Assembly (NCBI RefSeq): GCF_009017275.1
Contig: NZ_WBZC01000001.1
Coordinates: forward strand, 26,598-90,597
Reading direction: 5' to 3'
Length of the DNA: 64,000 nt
Source: Alkaliphilus pronyensis
Lineage (GTDB): Bacteria; Bacillota; Clostridia; Peptostreptococcales; Natronincolaceae
The first letter of the stretch is position 1; every line of letters starts with the position of its first letter. Under the pieces are notes generated by a model. The model had not been told where the DNA came from. It worked only from the letters and a program-made list of their open reading frames with translations, and made no database searches. Below, in pieces: positions 16,182 to 26,094 of this stretch. The position numbers and the translations under genes were made by a program.

Positions 16182-16832
16182 TTAGTTAATCTCTACATTT
16201 TCCCCAGTTACTATATATATAGTTCTTTCTCCAATATTAGTTGCATGGTCAGCAATTCTTTCTAGGTAACGGCTTATGAAAATAAGATTAGTTGCTTGCT
16301 TTACTATTTTTTGGTTTTTAATCATCATATCCATTAGCTCTGTGTAGATATATTCATGAAGCTGATCCACCTCTTCATCATCATGGGCCACCTCTTCTGC
16401 AAGCTTTACGTCTAGCTTCATAAAGGCGTTTAAGCTTTTATTCACCATGTTTTGAGCTAATTTTGCCATCTTAGGTATGTCTATCAAGGGCTTAATTAAT
16501 GGTTCATTACCTATCTCTAAGGTCACTCTTGCAATATTAACTGCATGATCCCCCATTCTTTCTAAATCAGTTATCATTTTAAGGATTGTAGCAATAACTC
16601 TTAAATCCTTAGCCATAGGCTGCTGTAAAGCTATTAAATTCATACATTCCAGCTCAATCTCAAGCTCAATTTTGTCTATTTCGTCGTCCATCTCATATAT
16701 TTTTTTTGCCAGCGTTAAATCCTGCTTTGCTAAAGCTTCTACAGAAGCTTCAATGATTTCTTGAACCATAGCCCCCATTTTTAAAAGCTTAATGTTCAAT
16801 TCATTTAATTGAGTGTTAAAATTCCTTCTCAT
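16182..16832 (-). CDS. phoU: Phosphate transport system accessory protein PhoU
   Basis: A 216-residue all-helical protein with two PhoU repeats. The metal-binding signatures appear as 'YEMDDEIDKIELEIE' and 'DLERMGDHAVNIA' in the first half and 'AHDDEEVDQLHEYIYTEL' and 'YLERIADHATNIGER' in the second. PhoU mediates the inhibitory link between the Pst transporter and the phosphate-sensing histidine kinase. ATG at 16830-16832 lies 12 bases after the pstB stop, so it is translated from the pst transcript. It is the last gene of the operon. Confidence 0.95.
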   Translation of the reverse strand: MRRNFNTQLNELNIKLLKMGAMVQEIIEASVEALAKQDLTLAKKIYEMDDEIDKIELEIELECMNLIALQQPMAKDLRVIATILKMITDLERMGDHAVNIARVTLEIGNEPLIKPLIDIPKMAKLAQNMVNKSLNAFMKLDVKLAEEVAHDDEEVDQLHEYIYTELMDMMIKNQKIVKQATNLIFISRYLERIADHATNIGERTIYIVTGENVEIN

Positions 16833-16844
16833 TACTTTCCCCCC

Positions 16845-17624
16845 TTAACCAAATCTCCCTGTAATATAGTCTTCTGTTCTTTTATCTTTAGGTGTTGTAA
16901 ATATCCCCTTAGTATCACCCTTTTCAATTAACTCACCCATAAGGAAGAAGGCAGTTTCATCTGAGATTCTAGCAGCCTGTTGCATGGAATGGGTAACTAT
17001 AACTATAGTGTATTCCTTCTTTAACTCAATTATTAGTTCTTCAATTTTTGCTGTTGCAATTGGGTCTAGTGCAGAGGTGGGCTCATCCATTAGTAATACC
17101 TCTGGCTGTATTGCTATGGATCTTGCTATACAGAGCCTTTGCTGTTGGCCGCCTGATAAGCCATAGGCATTGTCATTTAACCTATCCTTTACCTCATCCC
17201 ACAAAGCAGCGCTCCTTAAGCTGGCTTCTGCTATCTCCATTAAATGAGATTTTCTAGTAATTCCGTGGATTTTTGCACCATATACTACATTTTCAAATAT
17301 TGATTTAGGAAAGGGATTAGGCTTTTGAAATACCATGCCTACCCTAGTACGTAGCTCTTCTACTCTAAATGAGTTATCGAATATGTTTTTACCATTAAAA
17401 AGTATCTCCCCTGAAGTTCTTACACTTGGAATAAGCTCAACCATTCTATTAAGGGTTTTAATAAAGGTGGACTTACCACAGCCTGAAGGTCCAATTATGG
17501 CACTGACATTGTTTTCCTTCATTTCAAAATCAAGATCCTTTAGTGCGTGGTCATCACCATACCAAAGATTTAATTTATTAACCTTAAATATGCTCCTCTT
17601 ATTAGCTAATTCTTTATTCACCAT
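16845..17624 (-). CDS. pstB: Phosphate ABC transporter ATP-binding protein
   Basis: A 259-residue ABC ATPase. Walker A 'GPSGCGKST' is at residues 45-53, the Q-loop is in '[13 protein letters not shown]', the signature is '[12 protein letters not shown]', Walker B is '[12 protein letters not shown]' and the switch His is in 'VTHSMQQA'. The '[11 protein letters not shown]' stretch is characteristic of PstB. It energises phosphate import by PstC/PstA. ATG at 17622-17624 is preceded by AGGAGG, 17 bases after the pstA stop. Confidence 0.97.
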   Translation of the reverse strand: MVNKELANKRSIFKVNKLNLWYGDDHALKDLDFEMKENNVSAIIGPSGCGKSTFIKTLNRMVELIPSVRTSGEILFNGKNIFDNSFRVEELRTRVGMVFQKPNPFPKSIFENVVYGAKIHGITRKSHLMEIAEASLRSAALWDEVKDRLNDNAYGLSGGQQQRLCIARSIAIQPEVLLMDEPTSALDPIATAKIEELIIELKKEYTIVIVTHSMQQAARISDETAFFLMGELIEKGDTKGIFTTPKDKRTEDYITGRFG

Positions 17625-17641
17625 AGAAAATCCTCCTATTT

Positions 17642-18559
17642 CTAGTATCTCTTTTGAAATTTATTTCGAATAATAATTGCTATTGAATTCATCATAGCCA
17701 GCATAACCATTAAAGCCACAATAGTGGCTGCCGCTAGGTTAGCATACTCCCTAGTTAAAACTGCATCTAATGTCCAATAGTATATTTGAATAGGTAGTGC
17801 AGTAAAGTTATCCATAAAGCCTGTTGGTATTCTCAAGATTAGGGCTGGTATACCTAGAACAACTAGGGGAGCTGTTTCTCCTATGGCTCTTGAAAGAGCA
17901 AGAATAGAACCCGTTAATATTCCTGGTAATGCCACTGGTAAAACAACCTTTCTAATTGTTGTCCACCTCGATGCCCCCATTGCATATGAAGCATCTCGCA
18001 AAAACCCTGGAACAGCACGAACAGCCTCTTGAGCTGCTACTACAACAATAGGCAGAACTAATAATGACATAGTTAACCCACCAGCTAGTATACTAGAGCC
18101 TAGATTTAAAAGCCTTCCAAAAACTGTTAATCCTAATAGTCCAAAAATTACAGACGGTACCCCTGCAAGATTAGATATATTCATTTTAACAAAGCTTTGA
18201 AATTTGCTTTTACTGGCATACTCCTCTAAATAAATGGCTGTAGCTACCCCTAAAACTATAGTTACTGGAGCCACAATAATCATTAATAGAAAGCTTCCTA
18301 TAATGGCTCCCAAAATTCCTGCCTTTTCAGGAAATATAGACAGGGTGCTTGTAAGAAATTGAAGGTCTAACCACCCTATGCTCTGTGTAAATATTCTATA
18401 TATTAGTATTCCTAAAACCAGTAATGCAAATAATGTGGAGCCAAAGAAAATCATTGTAGCAATTTTATCTATCATTATTCTTCTAGTTAGATTTTTTTTG
18501 ATCTTGTTTATATTTAAAAGGGTATTGAAGGTCCCTTTATGTTCTATTTCACAACTCAT
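17642..18559 (-). CDS. pstA: Phosphate ABC transporter permease PstA
   Basis: A 305-residue membrane protein with about six transmembrane helices (the first at about 35-57) and the binding-protein-dependent permease (EAA) loop '[20 protein letters not shown]'. It forms the phosphate channel with PstC. Its ribosome binding site (GAGGAG) lies in the last codons of pstC, and only 3 bases separate the pstC stop codon from its ATG at 18557-18559, so translation is probably coupled. Confidence 0.96.
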   Translation of the reverse strand: MSCEIEHKGTFNTLLNINKIKKNLTRRIMIDKIATMIFFGSTLFALLVLGILIYRIFTQSIGWLDLQFLTSTLSIFPEKAGILGAIIGSFLLMIIVAPVTIVLGVATAIYLEEYASKSKFQSFVKMNISNLAGVPSVIFGLLGLTVFGRLLNLGSSILAGGLTMSLLVLPIVVVAAQEAVRAVPGFLRDASYAMGASRWTTIRKVVLPVALPGILTGSILALSRAIGETAPLVVLGIPALILRIPTGFMDNFTALPIQIYYWTLDAVLTREYANLAAATIVALMVMLAMMNSIAIIIRNKFQKRY

Positions 18560-18562
18560 TTT

Positions 18563-19489
18563 TTAGTACTCCTCTCTAAATCTTTTTAATATATACTGTG
18601 CTATTAAATTCATGAAAAGAGTAAAGGAAAATAGCAACAATCCAACTGCATATAAGCTATAGTAGCCAAGTGTACCACTTCCAGCATCTCCACTGGTAAA
18701 CTCAACAATATAGGCAGTCATGGTTTGCATCGATTGGGTTATATCAAAGGTGAAGTTTTTAGAGCTTCCACTGGCTATTGCAACAATCATTGTTTCTCCA
18801 ATAGCACGTGATATTCCCAGTATAAAGGAAGCTAGTATACCAGAAAAGCCAGCAGGCACAATTACCTTTAAGGCTACTTCTAGCTTTGTAGCACCCAGAG
18901 CTAATGCTCCCTCCCTCAAGGCGTTTGGTACAGAATTCATGGCGTCCTCCGATAGGGATGCCACAAGGGGAATAATCATAATACCCATCACAATTCCTGG
19001 ACTTAATGCATTTTTAGCTTCAAGGTTTGGAATTAATAGTAGCAGTAAAGGAGTAACAAAGGAATAAGCAAAAAAACCATAAACAATTGTTGGTATTCCA
19101 GCCAAAACCTCCATTATAGGCTTGACAATTCTTCTAACTTTATCTGAGGCAAATTCACTTAAATATATGGCTGCTGTTAGTCCAACTGGAATAGCTACAC
19201 ACATTGCAATGAAGGAGGTTATTATTGTTCCATTTATTATTGGTAATATTCCAAAGGATGGATTGGCAGACAGTGGTGCTAGCTTTGTACTGAAGATTTC
19301 CCTTAGGGGAACTTGACTAAAGAACTTGTAGGCATCTAATATTAATGTTAGTACAATCCCAATGGTTGTTAAAATTGAAATAGAGGCTGCAACTAGAAAA
19401 ACTCTAGGCATTAGGTTTTCTACGAACCTACCTTTATCATTGGCAAGATTCTTTTTTATAATTCCTCTTACATTAGTTTGATTTTCCAT
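18563..19489 (-). CDS. pstC: Phosphate ABC transporter permease PstC
   Basis: A 308-residue permease with about six transmembrane helices and the EAA-type loop 'EGALALGATKLEVALKVIVP'. Other PstC-type sequence includes 'VLAGIPTIVYGFFAYSFV' and 'SRAIGETMIVAIASG'. ATG at 19487-19489 follows AAAGGA. It is separated from pstS by 140 bases holding a strong stem-loop, so it may be expressed at a lower level than the binding protein. Confidence 0.96.
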   Translation of the reverse strand: MENQTNVRGIIKKNLANDKGRFVENLMPRVFLVAASISILTTIGIVLTLILDAYKFFSQVPLREIFSTKLAPLSANPSFGILPIINGTIITSFIAMCVAIPVGLTAAIYLSEFASDKVRRIVKPIMEVLAGIPTIVYGFFAYSFVTPLLLLLIPNLEAKNALSPGIVMGIMIIPLVASLSEDAMNSVPNALREGALALGATKLEVALKVIVPAGFSGILASFILGISRAIGETMIVAIASGSSKNFTFDITQSMQTMTAYIVEFTSGDAGSGTLGYYSLYAVGLLLFSFTLFMNLIAQYILKRFREEY

Positions 19490-19563
19490 TTTAAATTATC
19501 CTTTCTAGCATGTTGAATTAATTACATTAACTCATGTACAGATTGTTTCAATTATAAACAGCA

Positions 19564-19594
19564 TTAAGATGAGATAGAAATTATCTCATCTTAA
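19564..19594 (-). promoter_or_regulatory. pstS-pstC intercistronic stem-loop
   Basis: A perfect 13-bp stem (TTAAGATGAGATA and complement, 5-base loop) lies 35 bases after the pstS stop. A U tract is missing on the downstream side, so a partial terminator or RNA-stabilising hairpin is more likely than a full stop. Confidence 0.6.
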
Positions 19595-19629
19595 GCTTTA
19601 CTTGTCTAATATTAACTAATGATTTAGTT

Positions 19630-20655
19630 TTATTTAATTTGCTCTAGTTGCTTTAGGTATTCGTTATATTGAGCAGCAGGTAGTGGAGCAAATCCATTCT
19701 CTCCAGCTAATCTTGCAGCTCCTTCTGGAGATACAACATACTTTGCAAAATCAAGTACTTGTGGCTTTTCACTTGCATAGTTAGCATTTAAATAAGTAAA
19801 TACTGGTCTTGTAAATCCTGCATATGCTAAGTCTTCACCAATTGTATCTAGGTTTGGTTCAACTGGTCCATTTCCAAAGTCAACCTTTACAGCAACAAGC
19901 TTATCTGTATTGCTAGCATAGTAGCCATATCCAAAGAAAGCAATAGCATTTTTGTCCTTTGATACTAAATCTACTAGAGTTGAATACTCTTGTTGTAGGT
20001 TAGCTGTTTTAACCATGTCTTGCTCGTCAAGAATTTTTTCATAGAAGAACTCGAATGTTCCGTGGTTTTCGTTTGGTCCATAGAACTTAACTTCTTCTTG
20101 TGGCCATTCTGATCTTACGTCTGACCATAGTACCTTGTCATCTGCTTTGTATGCTCCTGATAAGTACATATTTACAATTTCTTCTCTAGTCATTTCTGTT
20201 GCCCAGTCATTATCTTTATTAATTACAATTGCTAATCCGTCTAGGGCAAGTTTGAACTCTAATACATCTTTACCTAACTCTAGTCCTTTTTCTTCAAGCT
20301 GTGCTAACTCTTCTTGCTTAATAGGTCTTGAAGCATCCGCAAAGTCTAACTCACCTGGTATAAACTTCTTGAATCCTGCACTTGATCCTGCACGTCCTAC
20401 TTGTACACTTACATTTGGTTCTTCTTTTGTCATGTATTCTTCAGCTATATGTGCCATTAGGGGATACACTGTTCCTGATCCATCAACTATAACAGCACCC
20501 TCAAGCTTTTCTTCTTGCTCTTCATTTTCGTTTGAACCTTGTTGCTCTTGGTTTTCGCCGCCAGCTGCTGAGTCGTCTTCAGCTCCGCCACCACAAGCTA
20601 CAGCAGTTATTGCCAATGTGCAAACTAATAGAATTAGAAATATTTTCTTTAACAT
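19630..20655 (-). CDS. pstS: Phosphate-binding lipoprotein PstS
   Basis: A 341-residue lipoprotein with a signal peptide ending in the lipobox 'AVAC' (Cys about 21), an acidic Gln/Glu/Asn-rich linker, then a periplasmic-binding fold. Phosphate-contacting segments include 'VDGSGTVYPLMAHIAEEY', 'VGRAGSSAGFKKF' and 'DFADASRPIK'. It captures phosphate outside the membrane for PstCAB. ATG at 20653-20655 is 9 bases after AGGAGG; the upstream in-frame TTG start overlaps the site. It is the first gene of the pst operon, downstream of a Pho box. Confidence 0.96.
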   Translation of the reverse strand: MLKKIFLILLVCTLAITAVACGGGAEDDSAAGGENQEQQGSNENEEQEEKLEGAVIVDGSGTVYPLMAHIAEEYMTKEEPNVSVQVGRAGSSAGFKKFIPGELDFADASRPIKQEELAQLEEKGLELGKDVLEFKLALDGLAIVINKDNDWATEMTREEIVNMYLSGAYKADDKVLWSDVRSEWPQEEVKFYGPNENHGTFEFFYEKILDEQDMVKTANLQQEYSTLVDLVSKDKNAIAFFGYGYYASNTDKLVAVKVDFGNGPVEPNLDTIGEDLAYAGFTRPVFTYLNANYASEKPQVLDFAKYVVSPEGAARLAGENGFAPLPAAQYNEYLKQLEQIK

Positions 20656-20701
20656 CAAATACAACCTCCTATTGACTTATGTTTTATTTCTTACAGTTAA
20701 T

Positions 20702-20766
20702 AATATACAGTAATTCATATTCGGTTTTGTTATGCGATAGTTAACCGTATGTTAAGAGAATGTTAT
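20702..20766 (-). promoter_or_regulatory. Pho box and promoter of the pst operon
   Basis: Four direct hexamers, TGTTAT, AGTTAA, TGTTAA and TGTTAT on the plus strand, start at 20728, 20739, 20750 and 20761. The period is exactly 11 bases. On the transcribed strand these read TTAACA-like, the PhoP/PhoB half-site. A TATATT -10 lies downstream at 20702-20707. The box starts 13 bases from the chemoreceptor stop codon. Confidence 0.85.
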
Positions 20767-20778
20767 GTATTATTGCTA

Positions 20779-23073
20779 TCATATCTTAAATTTGCTTACC
20801 AGCTCCTTAAGATTAAAGGCTAAGGTAGCAAGAGATTGGCTGGAGCTATTAATCTCCTCCATAAAGGCAGTTTGCTCCTCCATTGAGGCTGAAACCTCCT
20901 CGGTGCTTGCAGAATTAACCTCTGATACAGCAGCTAATTCTTGAATCTTATCTTCAACCTCTACCCTTAATTCATCAATTTTTTTACTAGAGTCATTTAA
21001 GGTATTAACCTTCGTTTCAAGCATTGCAACTGCTTCTGCAATTTCGAAGTACTTATCCTTAGTTAAGGTGACACTATCCTCTTGATGCTTTGCTATGCCA
21101 ACTAGATTTTTCATTTCTTCTGTTACTTCTTCTGTTTCCTTTCTTAAATCACTTACTATTCTATCTATTACCTTAGCTGATTCCTTAGACTGCTCAGCCA
21201 GCTTTCTAATTTCATCTGCTACAACAGTAAAGCCTCTACCATATTCTCCTGCCCGTGCAGCTTCTATAGCTGCGTTTAGTGCCAGTAGGTTGGTTTTATC
21301 GGCTATATTTTCTATAAGCTTACTTGCCTCTTCTATCTTCTTAGATCCTTCACTTGCCTTAATCATTTTAGTCTGTACTTCTTTATTTACACTATTGGAC
21401 TCCTGTGTGTTTTTAGATAAAACCTCTATTACCTGTAGACCTGACTCTGCTAATTTAGCAACCTTATCTGTAGCCTCTGTCATTTGCGATAGGTTTTTAA
21501 AATCCTCTAATATAATAAAGCTTAATTCTTTACTCTTATCTGAGCTCTCTTTTGCACTTTGGGATTGCTGCCAGGAGCCCTGTGAAATTTCACTTATTTT
21601 TACTGCAACCTCATTTGAAGACATAGTGGACTGCATTGAGTTGTTTTTCAATTCTTGTGAAGAGTTAGCAACCAATGTTGCTGAATCCTCTACTCTTTTA
21701 ATAAGCTCTCTGAAATTATACTTAATCTTGGTAATCGCTGCTTCTAAGCTTCCAATTTCATCTTTTCTGTTGGTTTTTAAAGAATTTCCTCCATCCGACA
21801 AATTATAATCAGCTATTTCATCTGTAATATTTATTAATCCAGCTATAGGCTTACTTATCGTTTGAGCTAATAAAATGGCTATAATGGTGCTTATTAAAAT
21901 AATTACTATGGAAATAAATAGTATGTTTTCGCTTAAGGAAGCTACCTCCCTGTATGCATCCTCCTCAGCAACTTCTATTATTAGTCCTGCTGGTGTATTA
22001 CCTATTTCTATTACTGATAGTGTTCCTATTACCTTTTTTCCGTCATAGCCAGTATATGTATGGGTTTCATTAAATTCATAGTTACCTGTGGTTAATGGCT
22101 CAGAAAGTAATTTAGACCCATTAGTTTCAATTGTCTCTTTTAGGGCTGCACCGTTGCTATAAATATCCTTCAAGGTATCTGTTAATAATAAGCCCTCTGC
22201 ATTTATTAAGTATGAATCGGCATTTGGACCAAGTCTTGTAATTCCACTTTGAACAATATTATTTATTCTCCCTTGATTTAAAACAACATTTAATGTACCA
22301 ATAGGAACTTCACTATTTGTATTGGAGTACACAGGTGTTGTTAATACTATTAGATTATCCTTTATAAAGCTATTCCAAAATATGTTAGACCAATTCTGTT
22401 GACCACTCATTCCCTTGTCTACAAAATCACCTGAGAAGGCCAGTGGGGCAATATCATTCCTTTGATAGGTGTTACTATATACCACCTCATTATACATATT
22501 GGTAATAAATATATCTGTGTATTTATGCTTTTCTATTATTGGACTTGAATACTTACTAAAGCTTTTTAATAGCTCCTCTTCCTCTGCTCTACTTAAGCTA
22601 TACTGATTAAGTGCTTCTAAGCCTTCGCTTATTAGCTTTGACCCTGCTAATACTTTTCCCTCTCCTTCTCTATTGTAGAAGTAATCATTAATACGTTCTG
22701 TTGTTAAGTTTGTATAGAGCTGATTACCCTTTAAAATTTCATTTTCTATACTTGTACTGGAGGATTGTATACTTAAGCTGCTTAATATAATAATTGGAAT
22801 CAGACCTGTAACTACTATCATTAAAAGTAGTTTATATCTAATTTTTAAATTATCTAATAGGGAGGCCCTTTGGTTTATAGTTTTCTTTCTCCCATTAGCA
22901 ATGGGCTTCTTTTTCATTTTATTAATTGTATTAATAGGCTTTATTCTTCCCCTATTAAGTTTAAGTTTATTAAATAGTAGCTTCACTGGTGTAAAAATCC
23001 TTACAGATAAGCCCTTCATTCTATACTTAAGTTGAACGATTCTTTTCTTCATAAGTCCTATCATCTTCTTCAT
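20779..23073 (-). CDS. Methyl-accepting chemotaxis protein (dCache, HAMP, MA)
   Basis: A 764-residue receptor. A very basic, Lys/Arg-rich cytoplasmic N-terminal tail of about 75 residues precedes the first membrane helix ('[20 protein letters not shown]'). An extracellular dCache-like sensor spans about 105-375, followed by a second helix near 380-403, HAMP at about 405-455, and a cytoplasmic coiled-coil signalling domain with the hairpin tip '[20 protein letters not shown]'. It relays ligand binding to CheA/CheW. The long basic N-terminus is unusual. ATG at 23071-23073 follows AGGGGGA. There is no terminator before the pst promoter. The ligand is unknown. Confidence 0.92.
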   Translation of the reverse strand: MKKMIGLMKKRIVQLKYRMKGLSVRIFTPVKLLFNKLKLNRGRIKPINTINKMKKKPIANGRKKTINQRASLLDNLKIRYKLLLMIVVTGLIPIIILSSLSIQSSSTSIENEILKGNQLYTNLTTERINDYFYNREGEGKVLAGSKLISEGLEALNQYSLSRAEEEELLKSFSKYSSPIIEKHKYTDIFITNMYNEVVYSNTYQRNDIAPLAFSGDFVDKGMSGQQNWSNIFWNSFIKDNLIVLTTPVYSNTNSEVPIGTLNVVLNQGRINNIVQSGITRLGPNADSYLINAEGLLLTDTLKDIYSNGAALKETIETNGSKLLSEPLTTGNYEFNETHTYTGYDGKKVIGTLSVIEIGNTPAGLIIEVAEEDAYREVASLSENILFISIVIILISTIIAILLAQTISKPIAGLINITDEIADYNLSDGGNSLKTNRKDEIGSLEAAITKIKYNFRELIKRVEDSATLVANSSQELKNNSMQSTMSSNEVAVKISEISQGSWQQSQSAKESSDKSKELSFIILEDFKNLSQMTEATDKVAKLAESGLQVIEVLSKNTQESNSVNKEVQTKMIKASEGSKKIEEASKLIENIADKTNLLALNAAIEAARAGEYGRGFTVVADEIRKLAEQSKESAKVIDRIVSDLRKETEEVTEEMKNLVGIAKHQEDSVTLTKDKYFEIAEAVAMLETKVNTLNDSSKKIDELRVEVEDKIQELAAVSEVNSASTEEVSASMEEQTAFMEEINSSSQSLATLAFNLKELVSKFKI

Positions 23074-23216
23074 CTCTGTTCCCCCTATATAGTCTGTTAC
23101 TTCCGAAAGCTACCGACAAATAAATATTAACCGTAGTAATTAATCCCGCTAATAACAAGTATAACCTTGATTCTTTTTACAGGAATTAATTTTATGTTAA
23201 ATTTCCGTTAAATTAG

Positions 23217-23253
23217 AAACAAGGGTATATGTCACCATGACATTCCCTTGTTT
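23217..23253 (-). terminator. Hairpin terminator after the HD-domain gene
   Basis: Nested stems AAACAAGGG/CCCTTGTTT and ATGTCA/TGACAT lie 23 bases after the stop codon. The U-rich tail is weak (UUUCUAAUUU). Confidence 0.6.
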
Positions 23254-23275
23254 ACTTAACAGCTATATTTTTTTC

Positions 23276-23842
23276 TTAATCTAACAGACTATAGCCTTGC
23301 TCCTTTAATTGTGCTTCTCTTTTTCTCAAAAAGCCTATCATATTTTCAATGTGAGTAGATAACTCTATACCAAACTCCTCTGCTGCTTTTTTTATAATAT
23401 CTCTATTGACTGCCTTTGCAAAGGCTTTATCTTTAATTTTTTTCTTTACAGATTTAACCTCTAAGTCATCAAAGCTTCTTGAGGGTCTTACAAGGGCACA
23501 TGCAACTATAAAGCTTCCCAGCTCGTCTACAGCATATAGGGCCTTATCTAAGTTAGAAACCCTTTCTGTTCCAGTAAAATCAGCATGTCCTTTTACTGCA
23601 TATATTATATCCTCTTGAAAACCTTCATTTCTCAATATTTCTTCTCCTTTAAAGGGATGTTCATTTGGATACATTTCAAAATCTATATCATGAGTTAAGC
23701 CTGTAATCCCCCATTTTTCAACGTCCTCCTTAAGTAGCTCTCCGTAACCAAGCATGCCAGCTTCAACAGCTAATGAATGCTTTATTAAGCTATCGGACTT
23801 AACATACTTCTTAAGTATTTCAAAGGCATCTTTTCTATTCAT
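23276..23842 (-). CDS. HD-domain (HDIG-type) phosphohydrolase
   Basis: A 188-residue soluble protein with an HD domain. The metal ligands are visible as His in 'LIKHSLAVEAGM', the HD doublet in 'GLTHDIDFEMYP', His in 'NEHPFKGEE' and His in 'AVKGHADFTG', followed by 'ALYAVDELGSFIVACALVRP'. These proteins hydrolyse phosphomonoesters or phosphodiesters; the substrate here is unknown. ATG at 23840-23842 is preceded by GGAGG. It is monocistronic, with no functional partner nearby. Confidence 0.85.
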   Translation of the reverse strand: MNRKDAFEILKKYVKSDSLIKHSLAVEAGMLGYGELLKEDVEKWGITGLTHDIDFEMYPNEHPFKGEEILRNEGFQEDIIYAVKGHADFTGTERVSNLDKALYAVDELGSFIVACALVRPSRSFDDLEVKSVKKKIKDKAFAKAVNRDIIKKAAEEFGIELSTHIENMIGFLRKREAQLKEQGYSLLD

Positions 23843-24026
23843 TGCTTACCTCCAATTAATAATTATTGTATTTTTCATCTATTATAATCCTTATCTAGCT
23901 TTTTTTCAAATAGTTTGAAAATACTTAATATATTTGGTTGCACCTTTGAAAACACAGCTACTGTATGATTGGTAATTACAATTTATCTATAATAAAAGTA
24001 TCCTCTGCTTAAGGCTGCTGTCAAGC

Positions 24027-25052
24027 TTAAGTAAAATATTGAATGTGTCCATTTGGAAAATACTGTTTTATTAAGCCGGTTAAATAATCCTTTGCTTCTT
24101 GTGCTTGATTTTTTTCATACACATACTTAACCCTACCATATTTCCCCCACTTTTTTAAACGTTTTTCGGGATCCATCTCCAGCTTTGTGTTTGGAAATCG
24201 CTCTTCTATTATGTTCTTTGCATTCATTGTAAAGCGATGCTGTATTAGCTCAAAGGTAATAAAGCTATTTTGCTGCTGCCCTATATGATTGTGTAGGGCC
24301 TCTAGCATTTCCTTATACTGGCCTTTCCAGTTTTCATGTAATATAATTGGCGCTATTAAAAACCCTAATGGATAGCCAGCTAATGCCATCTTTTCTGCTG
24401 CCTTTAGCCTATCCCAAAGATTATCTACGTTATGCTCAAAGTTCTTAATTACATAATTAGTGTTTATACTGAACCTAAATCGAGTATTCTTATTATGGTT
24501 TATGTCTAACAACGGATCAACAGCAGCGTATTTTGTTACAACCCTAAGCTTACCCTGCTTAAGTCTTCCAAAATGCTCAATGGTTTCCTTAAGGGCACCA
24601 GTTATATGCTCAACCCCCAATGGGTCACCTGTACTTGCAGCTTCAAACATAGTTGTATGGGGTAGCTTTTTTTCTATATACTTATCAATTGTATCATACA
24701 GTTCTTCTAGGTTACCATATACTCTAACGTATGGTTTTTTGCCTTGAGTTGTAAATAGATAGCAGTACTCACAGCTTCCTGGACAATTTGTCATTAAAGA
24801 AAACTGATAGTCTGCCGAAGGCTTACAAACTTCAAGCTTCATGCTACGCTTTATCCCCACTATTAGGGTTTTTTTTGCTGCTGCATATTTGGCCTTTTCA
24901 TTTTCCCCTGGTAAGTTTCTCACTTGGTTGTGGGATGTTGTTTCTAGCATTTCTACATTATTTTTTATGCAATAATCCCTAACCCTTCTTCCTATTACTG
25001 TATTTCTTGCATCAGCCTCAAAATATACACGATCAGGCCTCCATAGCTCCAT
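24027..25052 (-). CDS. splB: Spore photoproduct lyase
   Basis: A 341-residue radical SAM enzyme that reverses the thymine dimer formed in UV-irradiated spore DNA. The cluster motif CPGSCEYC places cysteines at 90, 94 and 97. SPL-typical sequence includes 'KPSADYQFSL', 'RFRFSINTNYV', 'ITFELIQHRFT' and the C-terminal 'QYFT'. The ATG at 25050-25052 has AAGGAGG 8 bases upstream; the longer frame adds 18 residues without such a site. Residue 140 is Ser ('FEAASTGDP') where I recall Bacillus SPL having the hydrogen-donating Cys141. Cys76 in 'VCKPSADYQ' is the nearest alternative. Expression in the forespore would be expected; no sigma-G promoter was identified. Confidence 0.93.
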   Translation of the reverse strand: MELWRPDRVYFEADARNTVIGRRVRDYCIKNNVEMLETTSHNQVRNLPGENEKAKYAAAKKTLIVGIKRSMKLEVCKPSADYQFSLMTNCPGSCEYCYLFTTQGKKPYVRVYGNLEELYDTIDKYIEKKLPHTTMFEAASTGDPLGVEHITGALKETIEHFGRLKQGKLRVVTKYAAVDPLLDINHNKNTRFRFSINTNYVIKNFEHNVDNLWDRLKAAEKMALAGYPLGFLIAPIILHENWKGQYKEMLEALHNHIGQQQNSFITFELIQHRFTMNAKNIIEERFPNTKLEMDPEKRLKKWGKYGRVKYVYEKNQAQEAKDYLTGLIKQYFPNGHIQYFT

Positions 25053-25221
25053 GTAATCAACCTCCTTAATGAGGTTATTTTTCCACATACTATTCATTCC
25101 ATACACAACTTTATTAACTCTTTTATCAATGTAGAATATATATAAATAGTATATAATTAACTATTTTTTATTAAGCTATTGGGGTATAATTATTTTTAGT
25201 GCTTATTACTGGAGGTTTATT

Positions 25222-26076
25222 ATGAAGAGTCAAAATAAAGGTATTACATTAATGATTTTATCTTCACTTTTCTTTGCTTTAATGGCAACTGCCGTTAAAT
25301 TTTCTGGAGATTTGCCTACAATGGAGAAGGTTTTCTTTAGAAATGTTGTGGGGTTCATTTATGCTAGCTATGTGCTAAGGAAGTCACAGGTTAGCTTTAA
25401 AGGTAATAATACCAAATACTTAATTTATCGTTCTCTATTGGGATTAACTGGTGTATTTCTTTACTTTTTTGCAATAGACCATTTACCTTTAGCCGACGCG
25501 GTAGTGTTAAATCAAACTAACCCATTTTTTGTTTTGCTTTTAGCTTCCTTTTTTCTTGGTGAAAAAATTAAAAAACAGCAATATGCTGCTTTTTTCCTTG
25601 CTATAGTTGGAATTTCCCTTATAGTAAAGCCCCAGTTTAACTATAGATTGATTCCTGCCGCTGCTGCACTTGCTTCAGCTGTTTTCGCTGCATCTGCTTA
25701 TACAATTATCCGTTATTTACGTACTACTGATCATCCACATATTATAGTGTTTTACTTTACTGGGTTTTCAACAATTATTTCCATCCCATTTTTACTGTTT
25801 GGAGAATTTGTGATGCCTACATTCCCACAGCTAATTTCTTTATTGGCAGTTGGGGTTTTTGCAACCACAGCTCAGCTATTAATGACCTTTTCCTATAGAT
25901 ATGCTGAAGCAGGGGCCTTATCAATATATTCCTATGGCAAAACAATTTTTTCTACAATTATTGGTGTTGTTTTTTTCTTAGAGATACCAGATATATATAG
26001 CTTGTTTGGTATATTACTAATAATTGTTAGCGGATTTATAAATTATATGGTTAAAAGAAAGGAAAGCTCAGCATAG
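25222..26076 (+). CDS. DMT-family transporter with two EamA domains
   Basis: A 284-residue membrane protein with ten hydrophobic helices arranged as two EamA repeats: residues about 5-135, including 'YRSLLGLTGVFLYFFAIDHL' and 'VVLNQTNPFFVLLLASFFLG', and about 145-278, including 'SYRYAEAGALSIYSYGKTIF'. The family exports or imports metabolites; the substrate cannot be read from sequence. ATG at 25222 follows GGAGG. Its stop codon lies inside a hairpin shared with the convergent permease gene. Confidence 0.9.
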   Translation: MKSQNKGITLMILSSLFFALMATAVKFSGDLPTMEKVFFRNVVGFIYASYVLRKSQVSFKGNNTKYLIYRSLLGLTGVFLYFFAIDHLPLADAVVLNQTNPFFVLLLASFFLGEKIKKQQYAAFFLAIVGISLIVKPQFNYRLIPAAAALASAVFAASAYTIIRYLRTTDHPHIIVFYFTGFSTIISIPFLLFGEFVMPTFPQLISLLAVGVFATTAQLLMTFSYRYAEAGALSIYSYGKTIFSTIIGVVFFLEIPDIYSLFGILLIIVSGFINYMVKRKESSA

Positions 26077-26089
26077 ATATATGCTGAGC
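26066..26089. terminator. Convergent hairpin
   Basis: A 10-bp stem, GCTCAGCATA/TATGCTGAGC, overlaps the stop codon of the DMT gene and lies 6 bases before the stop of the convergent gene. There is no U run, so termination strength is uncertain. Confidence 0.5.
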
Positions 26090-26094
26090 CAGAC

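Noticed and set aside
20135..20713. 192-codon plus-strand ORF opposite pstS
   Set aside because: It is an antisense shadow of pstS with serine/proline-rich low-complexity translation and no ribosome binding site logic.
21095..21808. 237-codon plus-strand ORF opposite the first chemoreceptor
   Set aside because: Shadow of the coiled-coil signalling domain on the other strand; no family resemblance.
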